A DNA stretch of 64,000 nt from Oligoflexus tunisiensis (GTDB lineage: Bacteria > Bdellovibrionota_B > Oligoflexia > Oligoflexales > Oligoflexaceae). Below, in pieces: positions 34,764-44,059 of the stretch. Made by a program: the position numbers and the translations under genes. Position 1 is the first letter of the stretch. Each line of letters opens with the position of its first letter. Location of the stretch: contig NZ_BDFO01000001.1 in NCBI RefSeq assembly GCF_001748245.1, positions 1,101,345-1,165,344 on the forward strand. Reading direction: 5' to 3'. The notes under the pieces are model-generated. The model had not been told where the DNA came from, searched no databases, and worked only from the letters and a program-made list of their open reading frames with translations.

Positions 34764-36809
34764 ATGTTACGGTTCGTAAACATTGCAGCTTTACTCGCGG
34801 GTCTTTTCCTGGCGACGCTGGCCTTCGGTCAAAGCCGGGAGCAGATCAGCCAGGAGCTGGACCAGGCCAAGGATCTTCTGCATGACATTCCTGAGAAGGC
34901 CCGGACCCTGCTCGATAAAATCGGCGCCTGGCCCGACCTGAAGGATCATCCGGATCTGCTCTTCAAGAAGATTCACCTGCTGATGGACTATGAAAGCCGG
35001 GTCAAAGTCTTCACGCAAACCGAAGCGCTGCTCGAGGAAGGCGCCCGTCTTCTGCCGCAATTAAACGATCCCAAGGCGGAGATCGATCTGCTGCTCGCCC
35101 AGGCGGCCTATGCCTTCGAAGGGGAAAAGATCGATGGCATCGGCACCGCGCTGGATCGTGCCTATGACCTTAGCCTGAAGCTGGGTGATGTGGAATCCCA
35201 GGCCATTATTCTGTCGGAACAGGGCAATCTCGATCGCATGGAACTGAATTATCAGGGGGCGCTGATTCAGTATCTGCAGGCCTATGAGCTGATCAAGAGC
35301 CGGCCCATGACGGATGCCTATGCGCGGGTGACCAATCAGCTGGCCGTCTTTTATTTGGATGGCCTGACAGTTCGTTATGATGAGGGCATCCAGCTTCTGG
35401 AGGAACTCGTGCAGCAGGCGGAAGCCTCACCGAAACCCAGACGTCAGGACCTGCAAATTTTTGTCAGCAACCTCGGCTCCGCCTATGCTGAGAAAGGCCT
35501 GCATGACAAGGCACGAAAAAGCTTTGAGCGTGGTATTCAACTGGCTTATGAAATTGAGGATTGGACCGGTCTCGCCTACTGCCAGGGTTATATCGGTGGT
35601 GTTCTTTTGCGCGAAAAAAAGTGGGCCGAAGCCCTGCCTTATTTCAAAAAATCTCATCAGTATTTTTTGAAAACCAAAAACCGGGCCATGATCATCAACG
35701 GCGCGCAGAGACTGATGAGCGCTTACCTTGAACTGGGTCAGGCCCAGGCGGCCGCGGAATATTGGAAGATCGTTCAATCCGCCCCGGAAAAAATGCTTCC
35801 GCTTGATCAAAGGGTGGAGCATATGCGACTCAAAGGGCGTCTCGCGGCTTTGCAAGGACGCTGGAAGGAGGCCTATGAGGCCTTCGAGCAAATGAACCGG
35901 CTGGAAGTGAAAAAGAATGCCCAGAAGAATGCTGACAGTGCGCGCTATTATACGGCCCTCTTCAACCTTGAACACAAAGCCCAGGAAAACCGGCGCCTCG
36001 AACAAAAGGGGCGCATGCAGGTCATGCACCTGGAAAACCGTCGCAAGCAGGGTGAGGTTCTGAGCTGGATCCTCATTTCGGTGTCGGTCATTGCCATGAT
36101 TTTCGCGGTGGATTTTTTCCGGGTCCGCAAGCGACGCCGGAAAATTCAGGATCTTATGGATAGCGTGCACAAAAGTCTTCTGCAGCGTTATCTGCCGACG
36201 CAAACGGTTGAGGCTGTGCTGGCGGGACAGCAAAGGCTCGATGAGGAGCCGGTGCATAAGATCGTCAGCTTCCTGCACTGTGAACTCTGTGATTTTACCC
36301 GGGCCACGGAATTGCTCGGACCCTTGCGCATGGGGCGCATCCTGAATGTTTATCTGAATGAGATGATGGAGATCATTGGCCGCGAAGGCGGGATGATCGA
36401 TAGCTTTGTTAACGGTTCGCTTCTGGCTGTCTTTGGCGCTCCTTCCACGCTGCCTGTGGAGCAGCAGGCGCAGGCGGCCGTTCGCTGTGCCCGACTTATG
36501 CAGGATAAACTCCAGGAACTGAATCGCAACTGGCAGCGAACCGACGGCTGGGTCTTTGCCATGCGCATCGGCATGCATCAGAGTGAAAGTCTGGTCGGCT
36601 GCCTGGGCCCGCAAACTCGCAAGGAATATACCGCCCTCGGTCCCGGCGTGGAGACTGCGCAACACATCTGCGGTCGCGGTGCACCGGGTGATACCCTGGT
36701 TTCCGCAGCCCTGGCCACGCATCTGGAGGCCGGGAATCTGCAGAGCCGCAATCGTCTGCGATCGGGTCAGGATGGTGAGATCTATACTCTTTTGCGAGCC
36801 AGTGCCTGA
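34764..36809 (+). CDS. TPR-TM protein with degenerate cyclase homology domain (second paralogue)
   Basis: Also 681 residues, nine bases after the first copy, with AAGGAG before ATG 34764. It has a signal peptide (1-22), a TPR region with repeated Ala/Tyr/Leu pairs (about 30-380), a transmembrane helix (WILISVSVIAMIFAV, about 435) and a cyclase homology domain (about 475-660). The first metal Asp is Glu (HCELCDF), the second is Gly (VNGSLLAVFG), the purine Asp is Pro (ALGPGVE) and the Lys at GGxxDK is Ser. Both copies thus lost catalysis in different ways. A heterodimer that combines half-sites cannot be excluded by eye but is unlikely, as both metal Asp positions are altered in each. Confidence 0.85.
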   Translation: MLRFVNIAALLAGLFLATLAFGQSREQISQELDQAKDLLHDIPEKARTLLDKIGAWPDLKDHPDLLFKKIHLLMDYESRVKVFTQTEALLEEGARLLPQLNDPKAEIDLLLAQAAYAFEGEKIDGIGTALDRAYDLSLKLGDVESQAIILSEQGNLDRMELNYQGALIQYLQAYELIKSRPMTDAYARVTNQLAVFYLDGLTVRYDEGIQLLEELVQQAEASPKPRRQDLQIFVSNLGSAYAEKGLHDKARKSFERGIQLAYEIEDWTGLAYCQGYIGGVLLREKKWAEALPYFKKSHQYFLKTKNRAMIINGAQRLMSAYLELGQAQAAAEYWKIVQSAPEKMLPLDQRVEHMRLKGRLAALQGRWKEAYEAFEQMNRLEVKKNAQKNADSARYYTALFNLEHKAQENRRLEQKGRMQVMHLENRRKQGEVLSWILISVSVIAMIFAVDFFRVRKRRRKIQDLMDSVHKSLLQRYLPTQTVEAVLAGQQRLDEEPVHKIVSFLHCELCDFTRATELLGPLRMGRILNVYLNEMMEIIGREGGMIDSFVNGSLLAVFGAPSTLPVEQQAQAAVRCARLMQDKLQELNRNWQRTDGWVFAMRIGMHQSESLVGCLGPQTRKEYTALGPGVETAQHICGRGAPGDTLVSAALATHLEAGNLQSRNRLRSGQDGEIYTLLRASA

Positions 36810-36816
36810 GGCAAGC

Positions 36817-37845
36817 TCAGGGAGCGGTGAGCAGGCGACCCAGGAAGATGCAATCCCAGCCCATGGAATGCTGCTGAGCGTTCTCGGCGGTATCGCGTTC
36901 CCAGGTCCATTGTTTGGTTTCCTCCGGCTCCTCACGCGGACAAAGGTTCTCCAGATCCTCCCGGAGACGCACTCTCGATCCTTCCTGAAGATACTGGAAA
37001 AAAAGATTGTCCGGCTGGCGCTCGATGATGATGTTGATGAGATCCCCTTCGAAGGAAAAATTTCTGCCGATTTTCTGGTAGAGGAAAAACATCACAGCCT
37101 TTAAATGCAGCGCATAGCCCAGGGGAGCCTGCGAGGCTTCGGCCACGAGGGTATTCTCGCCGATGGTTTTCATTTCCTTATGCAGAGGCAGCTCGAGATA
37201 TTCCCAGACACGACGCATCATCGTCCACATGCCGGGCGTGATAAAACAGCGTCCGTCGTTGTCATCCCGACAATAGCGGTAGGTGCGCAGCTGACAGTTG
37301 CCGCCGACATTGATCTGACAAACCGAGTTCTGATCGATCCATTGCAGCCAGCTCTGCGCTGCGGCTTTATCCTTGGATGCCATGAGCCAGGCGAGCACAC
37401 CCAGAGCCATATCACGGGAAAAGGAATTGGCCGCTTCCACGCCTACGCGCCGTGGGGAACGCCAGAATTTTCCCGTGGAATCCTGAGCAGCCTGGACGGC
37501 CTGACAGCCGGCCTCTTCACCTGAGAGACACAGAAGACCAGAAAAAAGTGTAGCGTCGCCATCATCGCAGTCGCCCTTGGAAGGATGACCCTCACAGAGC
37601 GGAGCCCAGCTGCGCCATTGGGCAAGGGGCAGAGTTTCTGCAAGAGGTTCGAGGGGCTCCGGAGACGACGGATTGTCGACGGATTCTGTCGCAGGATCAG
37701 GATCTGCTGACATTTCCGTATTCGCATTGGCATCGGCGGTCTTCGCCATGCGCTCCGGCGCGGGTGAGGCCGGTTCGGAATCCGGAGCCCCGCAGGCGGT
37801 GAGCAGCATGATTTCAAATATGAAGAAAAGTCGAACTCCTGTCAT
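36817..37845 (-). CDS. Secreted lipoprotein, hypothetical
   Basis: ATG 37845 gives a signal peptide with lipobox LLTAC, so the 342-residue product is probably lipid-anchored. A long acidic Pro/Glu-rich linker (about 20-80) precedes a helical, Cys-containing domain with spaced cysteines (for example LCEGHPSKGDCDDGD and VCQINVGGNCQL) likely to form disulphides. The family is unknown. It is convergent with the second cyclase-like gene, the stops being eight bases apart, and divergent from a hybrid kinase. Confidence 0.65.
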   Translation of the reverse strand: MTGVRLFFIFEIMLLTACGAPDSEPASPAPERMAKTADANANTEMSADPDPATESVDNPSSPEPLEPLAETLPLAQWRSWAPLCEGHPSKGDCDDGDATLFSGLLCLSGEEAGCQAVQAAQDSTGKFWRSPRRVGVEAANSFSRDMALGVLAWLMASKDKAAAQSWLQWIDQNSVCQINVGGNCQLRTYRYCRDDNDGRCFITPGMWTMMRRVWEYLELPLHKEMKTIGENTLVAEASQAPLGYALHLKAVMFFLYQKIGRNFSFEGDLINIIIERQPDNLFFQYLQEGSRVRLREDLENLCPREEPEETKQWTWERDTAENAQQHSMGWDCIFLGRLLTAP

Positions 37846-38043
37846 ATGTCCAGCCTCCACAGCGGAGGCATCGGCAGGGTTCAGCACAAAATTGAACCGA
37901 TCGAGCCAAGCCCGCCGAAGTGTTCAGGCTTTCCCGCTTCATACAGGACGGCCTGGAAAAATATGCAATCCGTGCAGGATCATTCCAGCTTTGCAGAAGA
38001 ATTGCTAAGATGTGGGCGCCATGGGCGGGATGGACTGATTGTC

Positions 38044-40056
38044 ATGAAAAATGCTGACGCGGAGCACAACAGACCTGTGAACTCATACCAACCAGGACAC
38101 AAGGAATTCGGTGTCACAGGCTTTGTGGAATTTGCTGCGAGCGAAGTTCCACCGGTGCTGGCTCAATCCGGTCGAGCCGGAGCGCGGGTCGATCGGGACG
38201 AGCGTTACATGGCCATCAATCCCGCGTTTCGCAAGCTGATCGATTCAACTCTGCGGGATGATGTGAAGAGCAGTCTTGGGGATGTCTGGGATGCCGTCAG
38301 TTGCGAACAGCTGATCCGACCCGCCCTGGAGCGTTGCGGCACGGAAGGAGTTCAGATCGTTCAAGGTTGTCGCCTGCGGGATGATCCCTGGCATCGGACC
38401 TTTGATATTTATCTTTTGCCTGAATCTGGCAGCGAATGCATTCTGCAGATCATCCATGAGGTGCCGGCTCCGGCCCTGAGCGATGCTCAGATCGAGGAAC
38501 TGCGCCGCCTGCGGGCCATCGTGGATCTGGCGCCGGTGCTGATATCAATCAAGGACCGCTACGGAGTGGTGCGCCTCACCAATCGCATGTTCGGTGTGCT
38601 CAAGGGGCCTTCGCCCGAAGCGTATATCAATCGCAGCGTGTTTGAACTCTTTCCGCATGAGGTGGCCACACGTCTCTGGGAAAACGATCTGGCCGCATTT
38701 CAAGCCGGACACGCTGTTGAGGCTGAGGAAACCGTCCAACATGCTGATGGAACCTTTCATACTTATCTCACCTATAAGTACCCTTTGATTCAATCCAACG
38801 GCGAGGTGGGGGAAGTTTGCGCCATTTCCATCGATATTACCGCGCGCAAATATTTTGAGCAGCAGGCTCTGGAGGCTATACATAAGGCCGAGGAAGCCAA
38901 TCAGGTGAAATCTGATTTTCTGGCTCACATGAGCCATGAGATCAGGACTCCGCTGACCGTCATCCGTGGTTATGCGGATCTGATTGCAAAGAAAAGTGGA
39001 GCGGAACCCGATACCATTCGGCATTGGAGCAACAGTGTCGTGCGGGCCAGCAAGCAGCTGGAACTTATTATCAATGACATCCTGGACCTGTCCAAGGTCG
39101 AAGCGGGGATGATCGAACTGGAAAAAAAACCGGTGGATCTTGCGCTGCTTCTGCATGAGCTGGAAAACAGTTTTGCCCTGAAGGCCCAGGAAAAAAAGCT
39201 CGACTTTCGGGTCCGTCTGCAGGGGGATGTGCCGCGATGTATCATGATGGATGCTCTGCGCTTTCGCCAGGTGCTCGATAACCTTGTGAGCAATGCCTTG
39301 AAATTTACGGAACGTGGTTCGGTGGACGTGCTCGTCGAACGAGGCCCCGGAGCGCAGGAGCTGCAGGTTTGGGTGCGTGACACCGGCATTGGGCTCAGTG
39401 AAATGGAGCAGGGAAAACTTTTTCAGCCCTTTGTGCAGGCCGATGGTTCCATCGCCCGAAAGTTCGGTGGCACCGGCCTCGGGCTGGTGCTGGCCAAACG
39501 TCTGGCGCAACTGCTGGGGGGCGATGTTGAGATCCATCGCAGCGCGCCCGGAGCGGGAACGGACATGCGGATGATTCTTCCCATCGGCTCTACGGCCGGG
39601 ATGAGCTGCAGCGCTGGAAGTTCCCCATCCGGATCGACTTTATCGATGGAGGAGTCGCAGCGGCGTCTGCAGGGACGGCGCCTGCTGCTGGTCGAGGATG
39701 CCGATGATATCCGGGAACTTCTGCGTTATCTGCTCGTGCAAAATGGAGCGCTGGTGGCAACAGCGAGCCTGGGTCAGGAGGCCTTGACCCTGGTTGCCCG
39801 GCAGGATTTTGATGTGGTGCTGATGGACCTGCAGATGCCCGTGCTGGATGGCATGCAGACCATGAGCGCCATGCGGGCACAGGGCTTTAAGGGATCCATC
39901 GTGGCGGTGACCGCGCATGCCCTGAATGGGGAACGGGAGCGTTGCTTAAAGGCTGGATTCGATGAGTTTTTGACCAAACCCGTGCAATTGCCTGAGGTGT
40001 TGAATGTCCTCGAGCGCATGCCAAGAGCCAGGAAGAGCGGATCCTATCCCTGTTAG
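38044..40056 (+). CDS. PAS-containing hybrid histidine kinase
   Basis: ATG 38044 is chosen (670 residues); an upstream ATG at 37963 would add 27 residues. Order: two PAS-like domains (about 40-280), HisKA with the phospho-His in FLAHMSHEIRTPL, HATPase with DNLVSNALKF, DTGIGLS and GGTGLGLVLAKR, then a C-terminal receiver with LLLVEDADD and Asp in VVLMDLQMPVLDG. There is no transmembrane segment, so it is a cytoplasmic sensor. The signal and the phospho-relay partner are unknown. Confidence 0.93.
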   Translation: MKNADAEHNRPVNSYQPGHKEFGVTGFVEFAASEVPPVLAQSGRAGARVDRDERYMAINPAFRKLIDSTLRDDVKSSLGDVWDAVSCEQLIRPALERCGTEGVQIVQGCRLRDDPWHRTFDIYLLPESGSECILQIIHEVPAPALSDAQIEELRRLRAIVDLAPVLISIKDRYGVVRLTNRMFGVLKGPSPEAYINRSVFELFPHEVATRLWENDLAAFQAGHAVEAEETVQHADGTFHTYLTYKYPLIQSNGEVGEVCAISIDITARKYFEQQALEAIHKAEEANQVKSDFLAHMSHEIRTPLTVIRGYADLIAKKSGAEPDTIRHWSNSVVRASKQLELIINDILDLSKVEAGMIELEKKPVDLALLLHELENSFALKAQEKKLDFRVRLQGDVPRCIMMDALRFRQVLDNLVSNALKFTERGSVDVLVERGPGAQELQVWVRDTGIGLSEMEQGKLFQPFVQADGSIARKFGGTGLGLVLAKRLAQLLGGDVEIHRSAPGAGTDMRMILPIGSTAGMSCSAGSSPSGSTLSMEESQRRLQGRRLLLVEDADDIRELLRYLLVQNGALVATASLGQEALTLVARQDFDVVLMDLQMPVLDGMQTMSAMRAQGFKGSIVAVTAHALNGERERCLKAGFDEFLTKPVQLPEVLNVLERMPRARKSGSYPC

Positions 40057-40086
40057 AGTGGCCTCATGAGCTGGCTGGAAATTTAG

Positions 40087-40105
40087 AATCACATCGAATC
40101 ACATC
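40087..40105. repeat. Tandem 9-bp direct repeat upstream of the TPR/winged-helix regulator
   Basis: AATCACATC occurs twice with one base between copies, giving a period of 10 bp, one helical turn. It sits about 95-110 bases before the start of the regulator at 40198 and could be an operator. Only two copies exist, so chance is possible. Confidence 0.3.
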
Positions 40106-40197
40106 AGATCCGTCAAGGTTGGTTGACTTTAATCGGTACCAGCTTTATGAGAGACTCCATGCGTGGGTAAGTCCAAATAGACAGGAAGCGGGATGTC

Positions 40198-41997
40198 ATG
40201 GATCTGCAGAAGCTGGAAGAACTCTTTGTACGCGGCGAACATCATATCATTCTCAAGGAAACCGTGGATCGACCGGACTTTCGCCGTCCAGCCGAAGGCC
40301 AGCCCTATCTCATCGGCTCACTCTGCTTTGTCGGCCGTCTGCCCGAGGCGCGGACCCTCCTCGGTTTGTGGCGCCCTCATCTGAGTGACGATACTCTCGC
40401 TGCATCCCTCGCCTATGTCGCCATCGCGGCTGCAAGGCAGGGCAGTCTCTCGGAGGCTCTGCGCGATTTACGGGAACTGGGGCGCATCCAGCGCCGGCAT
40501 CCTACGCCTTTGTCCCAATTCTTTCGCCACCAGGCCACGGCCTTCTATTACTGGCGTCGTCATCGCATTTCCATTGCCCTGTATTATGCGGAGCAGGCCC
40601 TGTCGGCCGCCTGGGCCGCTGAATTTTTCTTTGGTCGTGCGCTGGCCACCGATCTGATGGGACATTTGCAAATCAACCTCGGTCAGATCCAAAAGGGAAT
40701 GGCCTCGCTGGAAAAAGCGCATCAGTATTTTTCCAGCCTGGGTCATTGTCAGCATGTGCAAATTATCGAAACAGCTCTGGCCGGTTATCAGCTGGAGACC
40801 AAGCCCTTCGGTGCCGATGCGCTGGCCAGCTTGCGCCAGAAAATCGGCAGTCTTTCGCTTGAAACCAACAACTATTCGCTCAGCTATCTCTACCTGGAGC
40901 TCGGGCATCAGCTCGCTCTGCGCGGCGATCTGCAGGGCTCATCGGAAGCTCTCGATGAAGCAGGCGGATTGATTCAGCGCTTTGGCCATCGTCGACACCA
41001 TGGCCTCCTGCTCTTCCGCAAAGCCTACCTCGCTTATCTGAGCGGACGTGATCAGTCAGCCATACAGTACCTTGATGATCTGAATCGTTTTGCTCGGGAG
41101 GACTTTGACGAACGCCTTCTCATCAAGGTGAGCGGCCTGAAGCGACTGATTCGTAGGGAAGAAGATAGCCCGGACATGCAGAGGTTTGTTCAGCATTGGC
41201 TTCGCAAATATAGTTATGCCATCTCAAGACGGATTGAAATGCGACGGCATGGGCAAAAGCAAACAGCGGACTGGGCGCAGGACCCTATGGGTGATTTCCT
41301 GGACAGTCTGGAAAGCCCGGATCTGAGCGCTCTGGCCAAGGTTCAGCACATCCTGAAGTCAGGCCTGCTGTCCTTGCTTTATAAGCAGTTACCCATCAGC
41401 CGGGAGGATCGCGTCCTTTATTTTGATCTGGAACCGCAATCGCTCTTTATTTTTGATCAGGGAGATATCATAAAGTCCGAAGCGGCGGTGACTTTGCAGA
41501 TGCAGAAATTCGTTCGCCTTCTGCTGAACGGTCCCCAGACCAAAGCCGCCCTGGTGGAAGGGATCTGGAACTATACATACCACCCACTTCGACATGATCC
41601 ATTGATCTATGGACTTGTCTACCGGCTTCGCTCGGTGCTGGGATCACGTGAGGACTGGATCAATTCCCATGGTGAGGGTTATTGCCTGCGCCCCGATATC
41701 AAGGTGAATTTTTTCCCGCTGTATGAAAGTCTCCCGGTGGCAGCGGCGGAAGATGATGAAAGGAGTCATTCAACCGATCTGAATATTCGTCAGCTCAAAA
41801 TCCTGCAGTACCTGCGGGAGAATGAGACTGTGGATATTCAAGCCTATGTGCATCTCTTTCAAACGTCGAAGGTCACCGCGTCGCGCGATCTGTCGAACCT
41901 GACGGAACGTGGATTGCTCATGCGCACCGGAAAAGGCCGCAATACGTGTTACGCACTACCGCAAAACATCCAACTGGAAGAAGGAAATCACATATGA
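40198..41997 (+). CDS. TPR protein with two C-terminal winged-helix DNA-binding regions
   Basis: A 599-residue protein. The first 330 residues are helical repeats (TPR-like: paired AYY/ALYYAEQAL motifs), perhaps for binding a peptide or partner. About residues 420-500 look like an OmpR-type winged helix (LVYRLRSVLGSREDWINSHGE). The final 70 residues look like a DeoR/Fic-type winged helix (LNIRQLKILQYLRE..., TASRDLSNLTERGLL). Such combinations resemble AfsR/SARP- or quorum-type regulators, but this one is not a clear member. The stop overlaps the next gene start as ATGA. Confidence 0.75.
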   Translation: MDLQKLEELFVRGEHHIILKETVDRPDFRRPAEGQPYLIGSLCFVGRLPEARTLLGLWRPHLSDDTLAASLAYVAIAAARQGSLSEALRDLRELGRIQRRHPTPLSQFFRHQATAFYYWRRHRISIALYYAEQALSAAWAAEFFFGRALATDLMGHLQINLGQIQKGMASLEKAHQYFSSLGHCQHVQIIETALAGYQLETKPFGADALASLRQKIGSLSLETNNYSLSYLYLELGHQLALRGDLQGSSEALDEAGGLIQRFGHRRHHGLLLFRKAYLAYLSGRDQSAIQYLDDLNRFAREDFDERLLIKVSGLKRLIRREEDSPDMQRFVQHWLRKYSYAISRRIEMRRHGQKQTADWAQDPMGDFLDSLESPDLSALAKVQHILKSGLLSLLYKQLPISREDRVLYFDLEPQSLFIFDQGDIIKSEAAVTLQMQKFVRLLLNGPQTKAALVEGIWNYTYHPLRHDPLIYGLVYRLRSVLGSREDWINSHGEGYCLRPDIKVNFFPLYESLPVAAAEDDERSHSTDLNIRQLKILQYLRENETVDIQAYVHLFQTSKVTASRDLSNLTERGLLMRTGKGRNTCYALPQNIQLEEGNHI

Positions 41998-42785
41998 TGA
42001 AAGTATTTATTGGTCTGATCTCGCTCTGTTCATCCGTTCTCTTTGCGCAGGACTATTACGCTCCCACCAGCAAGGACAAGGAGCCGCTGGCTCGTTTTCC
42101 TCTGAGTTTCGAGGTGCAAAATGGAGTGATGCTGTACACCCTTCCGGCGGAATTGACCGGTGTTCCCAACAATGTTCGTCTGGACCTGCAGAGCGAAGTT
42201 GATGGGATTCGCACCTTTTCGGGCCCCAAGGGAACGGCTGTCTGCATGGGTGTCGGAGATGAACCCGGCTGCGTGGTCAGACATAAAGGCCTGCAAATGA
42301 ACAAGGAGCTGGCAAGAACCGCTATACTCCGACGCTTTGAGGATCCCCAGCTGCAGCGGGACGCTCTGGCTATCTCGTCCGAATTCATTGAACATTCCGG
42401 CAACGAACCGATCGGTTTCCTCGGTGCCTTGAAGAGACGATCCATCAAGTGGGTGAACGCGGCCCCTGCGGGACGGTGGTCCACCTATTTTGTGAATGAG
42501 CGCGATGGCGGCCGTGGCGAGGTGAATATCTCCTTTGTGGAAACATCCGATGGCTATCAGTTGACCTATCCCAATGGCTCCCGAGGCGATCTCAGCAAGG
42601 TCCGCTGGACGGCCTTCCATGCGGCGGGAAACTGGGCCGCAGCGGGCAGCGAGGGTTGGTTTGATTTCAGCTTCAATGAAGAGATCAATAAGTTTGAAGG
42701 CTTTTTCGGTTCTTATAAGACAACCAGTGGTGGGACGGTTAAGGTCCGCGAGGGTCGCTGGTATGGTGAGCGGCTGAATCGATAA
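41994..42785 (+). CDS. Secreted hypothetical protein, 263 residues
   Basis: ATG 41994 (or the adjacent ATG 41997) begins a typical signal peptide cleaved near LFAQD. The mature protein is mixed alpha/beta with few Cys residues. It is translationally coupled to the TPR/winged-helix regulator, so it is likely a target or partner, possibly controlled by it. Its end overlaps by 47 bases the convergent Cys-cluster gene. No family is recognised. Confidence 0.65.
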   Translation: MMKVFIGLISLCSSVLFAQDYYAPTSKDKEPLARFPLSFEVQNGVMLYTLPAELTGVPNNVRLDLQSEVDGIRTFSGPKGTAVCMGVGDEPGCVVRHKGLQMNKELARTAILRRFEDPQLQRDALAISSEFIEHSGNEPIGFLGALKRRSIKWVNAAPAGRWSTYFVNERDGGRGEVNISFVETSDGYQLTYPNGSRGDLSKVRWTAFHAAGNWAAAGSEGWFDFSFNEEINKFEGFFGSYKTTSGGTVKVREGRWYGERLNR

Positions 42786-43908
42786 CGAAAGGCGGCAGAC
42801 CAGGAGAGGCTGGCCTACGATCAGCCTCTGCCTTCTCCAAAATCCGATAGCGATAAAGCGCCAGCAAAACCTCGTCCGCTAAATCCGCCTGATACTCCCT
42901 CTGCAACGTCCTCCGCGTTTCTGCTAACGACTGCCGTCCATCAAACGCCACGAGCATGGGATAAACAATGCCCGGCAATGCCAGCGCATCATACTCACTA
43001 TAAGCCGACAGAGCGATCTCCCCACTCTCCAGCCAACGCATGGTGACCTGCGGATTCAGCTTCAATCGATCCGGCAGCTCAGTTTCCTTGCAAACGTCCA
43101 GCTTGCGCTGCACATCGATGCTCTTGATCCGCCCGTCCAGTCCTAAAATCTTTTGAACGTCCAGGGCGCTTAAACCCGAAACGATCTCATAACAGTTTCG
43201 ATAAAATTCCTCTTCACGCCCCGCATACTGTCGCCAGAGTCTCGCATAAAGGGCCTCATCGGGCGCCTCCCCATCCAGCTGCTCCTGAGTCAGACCCTCC
43301 TGGCCGTAGTAGGCATTCATCGCATCATCCAGCACCAGCTCGGCATCCAGCCGCAGCATCGCATACCGGGAAAGCTGCCTTTCCACCAGACTTATGTAAC
43401 CCTTCAGGCTGACCCAAAAATTCAAACCATCCTTGCCTGCTTCATATTTGCAATACCAAGTCGAACAAACCGCCTCCCGATAAGCCCAGATCGTACAGGC
43501 TCCCTCGTCCGACGCATAATAAGGACAACGCAAACGCGCCGCCTTCCCAAAGGAATCCTTCGCATGATTGTAAAGGTGTTGATCCAGAAGGGAGGATGCG
43601 ACCCACCACGGCGTCACCCCAATCCGCGAATGAATCCTTTCCCGCATCCTCCGCTTTCCTTCCCCCAAGGCCGGTCGTTCGTCCTGCAGCAGCCCGCCGA
43701 CCAGATAGTTCATCAGCCGCGGATAATACGTACAGCATTTTGTATCTGCCCGAAACAGATGCCGCTGCGCTGCTCCCAGCGCCGAGTCCCTCTGCGTCAT
43801 GCCGCAATTCGAACAGTTGGCTTTCGTCTCACGCGGAATGGTTTGTTGCATGATGTCGGGCAGCAGCTGTTCATAAAGCGCCGGAAATTGATCGTGAAGA
43901 TAAAGCAT
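42739..43908 (-). CDS. Cys-cluster protein (YkgJ-like) with PqqD-like C-terminal domain
   Basis: A 389-residue protein. The N-terminal half has CSNCGM, KCCTYYPRL, RCPYYASDEGACT and CSTWYC, a Cys pattern like zinc/iron-chelating YkgJ-type clusters. The last 75 residues (GIVYPMLVAFDGRQSLAETRR... and LADEVLLALYRYRIL) resemble a PqqD/RiPP-recognition winged helix. The Asp/Gly/Leu-rich helix-strand order supports this, but it is read by eye only. No precursor peptide or radical-SAM gene is seen nearby. It overlaps the secreted 263-residue protein gene at the end. Confidence 0.6.
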   Translation of the reverse strand: MLYLHDQFPALYEQLLPDIMQQTIPRETKANCSNCGMTQRDSALGAAQRHLFRADTKCCTYYPRLMNYLVGGLLQDERPALGEGKRRMRERIHSRIGVTPWWVASSLLDQHLYNHAKDSFGKAARLRCPYYASDEGACTIWAYREAVCSTWYCKYEAGKDGLNFWVSLKGYISLVERQLSRYAMLRLDAELVLDDAMNAYYGQEGLTQEQLDGEAPDEALYARLWRQYAGREEEFYRNCYEIVSGLSALDVQKILGLDGRIKSIDVQRKLDVCKETELPDRLKLNPQVTMRWLESGEIALSAYSEYDALALPGIVYPMLVAFDGRQSLAETRRTLQREYQADLADEVLLALYRYRILEKAEADRRPASPGLPPFVIDSAAHHTSDPRGP

Positions 43909-44059
43909 AGGGCCACTCTCCCGTTCATGATAAAACCGGATCCTAGCATGACCACAGCCCTTATCGCGAATGTGAAGGATTGCGCAATCTCACCAGTGCA
44001 GCCAGGATCCTCCATTCCGCCCTCTCCTTCATCATGCTACCTTGCGAAAGGGAGGCAGC

